Source: Bacteroidales bacterium (GTDB lineage Bacteria; Bacteroidota; Bacteroidia; Bacteroidales; UBA932). Taken from it: DNA of 64,000 bases. The translations under genes and the position numbers were made by a program. Location: the NCBI GenBank assembly GCA_021371955.1, contig JAJFVD010000012.1, forward strand, positions 372,001 through 436,000, written 5' to 3'. The notes under the pieces are model-generated. The model was not told the DNA's origin and ran no database searches. It saw only the letters and a list, made by a program, of their open reading frames with translations. Below are positions 61,074-64,000 of this stretch, in pieces; position 1 is the stretch's first letter, and every line of letters starts with the position of its first letter.

Positions 61074-63905
61074 CTATTCTTTTATAAGGTCATAACCCCA
61101 ATCGATACCTTTAAGTGTTGCTGGTACCCCAGTCTTCATCCATACAGGCATTGGCGCTCCTTTCAGGAAGTGATCGAAGAATTGAGAGAGCCTTATACTC
61201 AGGTCCTTTGCATTAACCCGGCTGGTGAGGTTGTGCGTCTCTTTGTTGTACTGAAGCATCCAGGCCGGTTTTCCAAGGCGGCGCAAAGCAGTAAAATATT
61301 CTATTCCCTGATACCATGGAACAGCATCGTCTGCATCGTTGTGCATTATGAGAATAGGAGTCTCTACTTTATCTGCAAAAAAGAGAGGCGAATTCTCTAA
61401 ATACAGGTCCAATCCGTCCCATAATGTTTTGCCAATACGGCTTTGTGTATGCTCATACTGAAACTGACGGACCATTCCCGTGCCCCAGCGAATTCCGCCA
61501 TAGGCACTGGTCATGTTTGAGACAGGTGCGCCGGCTTCGGCCGCTTTCCATTTGAAAGCCTCAGGACGTGTTACCATATACGCTACCTGATATCCGCCCC
61601 AGCTTTGACCCTGAATGGCAACATTTGTACTGTCTGCCCATGAGTTTTCACATATTTTTCTCACTCCAGGAATAATACAGTCAATTGCACTTTCTCCCGG
61701 ATGACCAATTTCATATACGATATCCGGAATAAATACAACATAGCCGTTGCTGGCAAAATATGTAATATTTATTGTTGAACGGCTTGGTGCAGGAGTTCTG
61801 TAAACATTGAGTAAATCGGAATTCCTCTCGTAGAAGTATACTATCATAGGATACTTTTTCGATGCATCAAAATCTTCCGGTTTAAAGAGAAGTCCTTCAA
61901 GCTCTGTTCCGTTTGCAGCCTTCCATTTGACAAGTTCACTTGTTCCCCAGTTGTAGTCTCTTTGCTGAGGATTGATATCAGTAATTTTTGTCTGTGTTTT
62001 AAAGTTGTCCTTCGTAATCCACACATCGGGTGAATTTGTGAAATTGCTTTTCACATAAGCGATTACAGGCAGTTTTTTTGTTTTGGTGAAGTTTGCAAAA
62101 GTAAATGGTTCAAGTACCCACTTTTGCATGAGAGGCTTCTTTTTACTCATGTCCCTGACGTAGTAACCGTTGTTTTTAGTTACGTTGTCAAATGCAGTGA
62201 AATACAGAACCTCATTAAGTTTGACTGATTCCGGTGCCTCACCCCTGAAACGTGACATCATCAAATCTTCATAAGGGCGGAAAAGCCGGAATGTTTTGTT
62301 CTCTTTCCTTCCAATTCCATCTGTGAGGTTAACTGCAGGTGCGATACCTTTTGGATCAATCTGCCAGATGTCATATCTGTCATATATATAAATCCATTTG
62401 TCCCCTTCCGACCAGCCGCCGTTTCCGTAAGAAGAGGCCATTGCAGGAGAGTCGTTAAGTTCATCAGTAAAGGATACGCCAATTTCTTTTGTAATGTTTT
62501 GTATGCTGCCTGTTGACACTTCGTACGAATACCATTGATTGTCGGCATTGTTGTACCAGGTCAGAAACTTTGCATCAGGCGAAGAACTTACATTGCTGAT
62601 GTATACATCTTTCAGGATTGCTTTGCTCACTGCGGTGTTTACGTCAACGATGTAAAGATCTCTGTGAGGGTTTGCGGACCATTGAGATTCTATTTTGTAA
62701 TTGTCGTTTGATGCGCTGTATGCCCAGTCGGCGGACCAGTCACCGGCCACCTGAAGAGATTCATAATCATCATTTGCCAGCTGAACAATCTTTTTATCAC
62801 CATTAAGCTCAATTTTGCTCAGGTAAGTTTTTTTGAGTTCTCTCTGGAGATTGACAAGCTGCATAGGCTGGATGTAAGATTCTGCATAGTGCCAGATATC
62901 AAGTTTAGATTGGTCGGCATCGAAGAGAGTGGTGTCTTTTTCCGGAAGTATCTTAGAAATTCCGAAGAATAGTCTTGTCCCTGCTTTGTTGAATTCCAGT
63001 GACCTGTTTTCACTTATTTGCCAGCCCTTTTGAAGCCCTGATACTGTGCTGTCGATAATTACCCTGGCTTCAGGGAATCCGGGCTTGTATTGAAGCACGG
63101 ATATTATTTTATCCTTCTTTTTTGTAGTATCAAGTTTGGCATAAAAAACAAGAGTATTGTTGTCTTCGCTCACAACCGGAAGCTTAACGCTTTGTTTCAG
63201 GTTGTATCCGTATACTTTTGTTATTGCCTTTGTTTTAGGAATATACAAAAACAGACCGGCTTTGTGAATTGTATCTTTAGCATTTGGCCTTGTCGCAAAA
63301 AACAGAGTATCGCCGCCTTTTGAAAAGTCATAGTCAGATACAAACTTCAATGTATCAAGTTTACTTGTCGAGAACTGATACAAAATAAGGTCAGACCCTT
63401 CGTCCTTGTCCTTTTTTACAGGCTTCTTTGACTTTGCAGTATCTGCAGGCGGAGTTGTCTGGAAAGCAAGGAAATCTTTGGCATATTTTCCCATTTTATA
63501 CCCTTTAAGGAAAGGGAATTTTTTAAGATCTTTTGTCAGAGTATTATATATACCCAAAGAGTCTTTAGGCATCATATCCGGTTTAACCTTCTTGACTTTT
63601 GCCGCTTTTGTCTCGTCAAATTTTGGTTTAATAACTATAGCAACAAATTTCCCATCGGCAGTAAATTTTTGAGAAGATGCTCTTGGAATGCTTTTCTGTT
63701 CCCCTGTGAGAATGTTATGGATAAGAAGGTAGCCGTCTCCTTCCTGTGCGTTTACGCTAAACATAGTGAACTTCCCATCTTCGGTCATTGAGAAACCGTT
63801 AACGCTTTTCCAATTGTCATAAACCGAGTGGTCAAGCGGCTTCTTTTGCCCAAATGATGTTATGGTCAAGGCCATAAAAATGGCCGACAAAAGTATTTTT
63901 TTCAT
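61074..63905 (-). CDS. S9-family prolyl oligopeptidase-type peptidase
   Basis: A 943-residue exported peptidase with a signal peptide (about 1-19, SFGQ). The N-terminal 620 residues are a beta-propeller-like domain with WD/PD40-type blades. The C-terminal alpha/beta-hydrolase domain holds the triad: Ser in IQGQSWGGYQVAYMV, Asp in HNDADDAVPWYQGIEYF and His in KETHNL. Such enzymes cut after proline or other residues in peptides and feed amino acid use. It starts 1 base after the stop of another S9-like gene, so the two form a tandem operon. Confidence 0.92.
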   Translation of the reverse strand: MKKILLSAIFMALTITSFGQKKPLDHSVYDNWKSVNGFSMTEDGKFTMFSVNAQEGDGYLLIHNILTGEQKSIPRASSQKFTADGKFVAIVIKPKFDETKAAKVKKVKPDMMPKDSLGIYNTLTKDLKKFPFLKGYKMGKYAKDFLAFQTTPPADTAKSKKPVKKDKDEGSDLILYQFSTSKLDTLKFVSDYDFSKGGDTLFFATRPNAKDTIHKAGLFLYIPKTKAITKVYGYNLKQSVKLPVVSEDNNTLVFYAKLDTTKKKDKIISVLQYKPGFPEARVIIDSTVSGLQKGWQISENRSLEFNKAGTRLFFGISKILPEKDTTLFDADQSKLDIWHYAESYIQPMQLVNLQRELKKTYLSKIELNGDKKIVQLANDDYESLQVAGDWSADWAYSASNDNYKIESQWSANPHRDLYIVDVNTAVSKAILKDVYISNVSSSPDAKFLTWYNNADNQWYSYEVSTGSIQNITKEIGVSFTDELNDSPAMASSYGNGGWSEGDKWIYIYDRYDIWQIDPKGIAPAVNLTDGIGRKENKTFRLFRPYEDLMMSRFRGEAPESVKLNEVLYFTAFDNVTKNNGYYVRDMSKKKPLMQKWVLEPFTFANFTKTKKLPVIAYVKSNFTNSPDVWITKDNFKTQTKITDINPQQRDYNWGTSELVKWKAANGTELEGLLFKPEDFDASKKYPMIVYFYERNSDLLNVYRTPAPSRSTINITYFASNGYVVFIPDIVYEIGHPGESAIDCIIPGVRKICENSWADSTNVAIQGQSWGGYQVAYMVTRPEAFKWKAAEAGAPVSNMTSAYGGIRWGTGMVRQFQYEHTQSRIGKTLWDGLDLYLENSPLFFADKVETPILIMHNDADDAVPWYQGIEYFTALRRLGKPAWMLQYNKETHNLTSRVNAKDLSIRLSQFFDHFLKGAPMPVWMKTGVPATLKGIDWGYDLIKE

Positions 63906-63906
63906 A

Positions 63907-64000
63907 TTATTTAACCTGTTGAGGTTCTTTTAACCATTTGTCAAGCCAGGCGTAAAATATCCTGTTCCATTGAATGCTGTTTTGTGGTTTAAGTATCCAA
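63907..64000 (-). CDS. C-terminal fragment of a second S9-family peptidase (cut by window edge)
   Basis: On the minus strand an open frame enters from beyond the window and ends with the TAA at 63909-63907. The visible 30 residues (WILKPQNSIQWNRIFYAWLDKWLKE, then PQQVK) match the usual end of S9 dipeptidyl-peptidase-like proteins, where the tail reads WxxxxxxWLxxWLK. Too short for a full call, but the position, one base before the next S9 gene, supports a tandem pair. Confidence 0.7.
   Translation of the reverse strand, partial: WILKPQNSIQWNRIFYAWLDKWLKEPQQVK

Noticed and set aside
1..64000. tRNA, rRNA, prophage or integrative element
   Set aside because: No cloverleaf, CCA-ending structure, integrase, phage structural gene or conjugation gene was recognised anywhere in the window.

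Overview
The window is about 64 kb of a Bacteroidota chromosome, most likely from the order Bacteroidales. It is moderately AT-rich. Start regions often carry the Bacteroidota -7 promoter hexad TANNTTTG instead of a sigma70 -10 box; the best case is TTTG-N19-TACCTTTG at 36394-36424. Families typical of the phylum are present: DUF5686, DUF6599, DUF4105, UPF0316, the GGGtGRT protein, a two-propeller sensor kinase, many SPII lipoproteins and outer-membrane barrels. I saw no tRNA, rRNA, CRISPR array, prophage or resistance cassette. Coding density is high and no gene-free stretch exceeds 300 bases. Nearly all genes are intact; both window edges cut a gene.

Layout. 1-4.9 kb: partial DUF6146-like gene, exported coiled-coil protein, APC amino-acid permease, M28 peptidase, type II pantothenate kinase. 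4.9-11.4 kb: an envelope module read leftwards. A histidine kinase and its sigma54 activator are followed by a gap with a sigma54 promoter and upstream repeats, a helical lipoprotein gene, two L,D-transpeptidases and a membrane protein. 11.5-17.9 kb: FkbM methyltransferase, b561-like membrane protein plus YceI, GH20 hydrolase, threonine synthase, ABC-F ATPase. 17.9-19.6 kb: a RAYT (HUH transposase-like) gene surrounded by short palindromic and inverted repeats. 19.6-24.8 kb: a five-gene LolCDE-like export operon with a LolA-like periplasmic protein and an outer-membrane barrel. 24.9-33 kb: Fe-S scaffold plus GGGtGRT protein, fumarase, hydrolase, DUF5686 barrel, TPR protein. 33-38 kb: MFS exporter, a four-gene thioredoxin operon with a divergent Crp/Fnr regulator, PdxH. 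38-48 kb: orphan kinase, PagL-like deacylase, then a tight seven-gene operon (Nudix-like protein, serine hydrolase, NAD(P)HX dehydratase, UPF0316, amidase, DUF4105, hydrolase). 48-64 kb: DUF4468-like protein, M3 peptidase with a coiled-coil lipoprotein, zinc ribbon, phosphatase, SSB, CysS, Tat-exported DUF362 with DUF6599, a two-propeller kinase, and tandem S9 peptidases.

The most interesting region is 4.9-11.4 kb. A near-consensus -24/-12 promoter (TTGGCACCCCTTTTGCT, minus strand, 8288-8272) lies between the sigma54 activator gene and a lipoprotein gene. Upstream of it are two 14-bp direct repeats exactly 20 bp apart, placed as enhancer sites would be. The lipoprotein shares a helical motif with the stalk of the adjacent L,D-transpeptidase. 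This suggests a self-contained stress circuit that remodels peptidoglycan or tethers the outer membrane to it. Next in interest are the RAYT with its repeats, the Lol-like operon, and the thioredoxin island, whose first protein has an unusual CGRMGPMC active-site-like motif.
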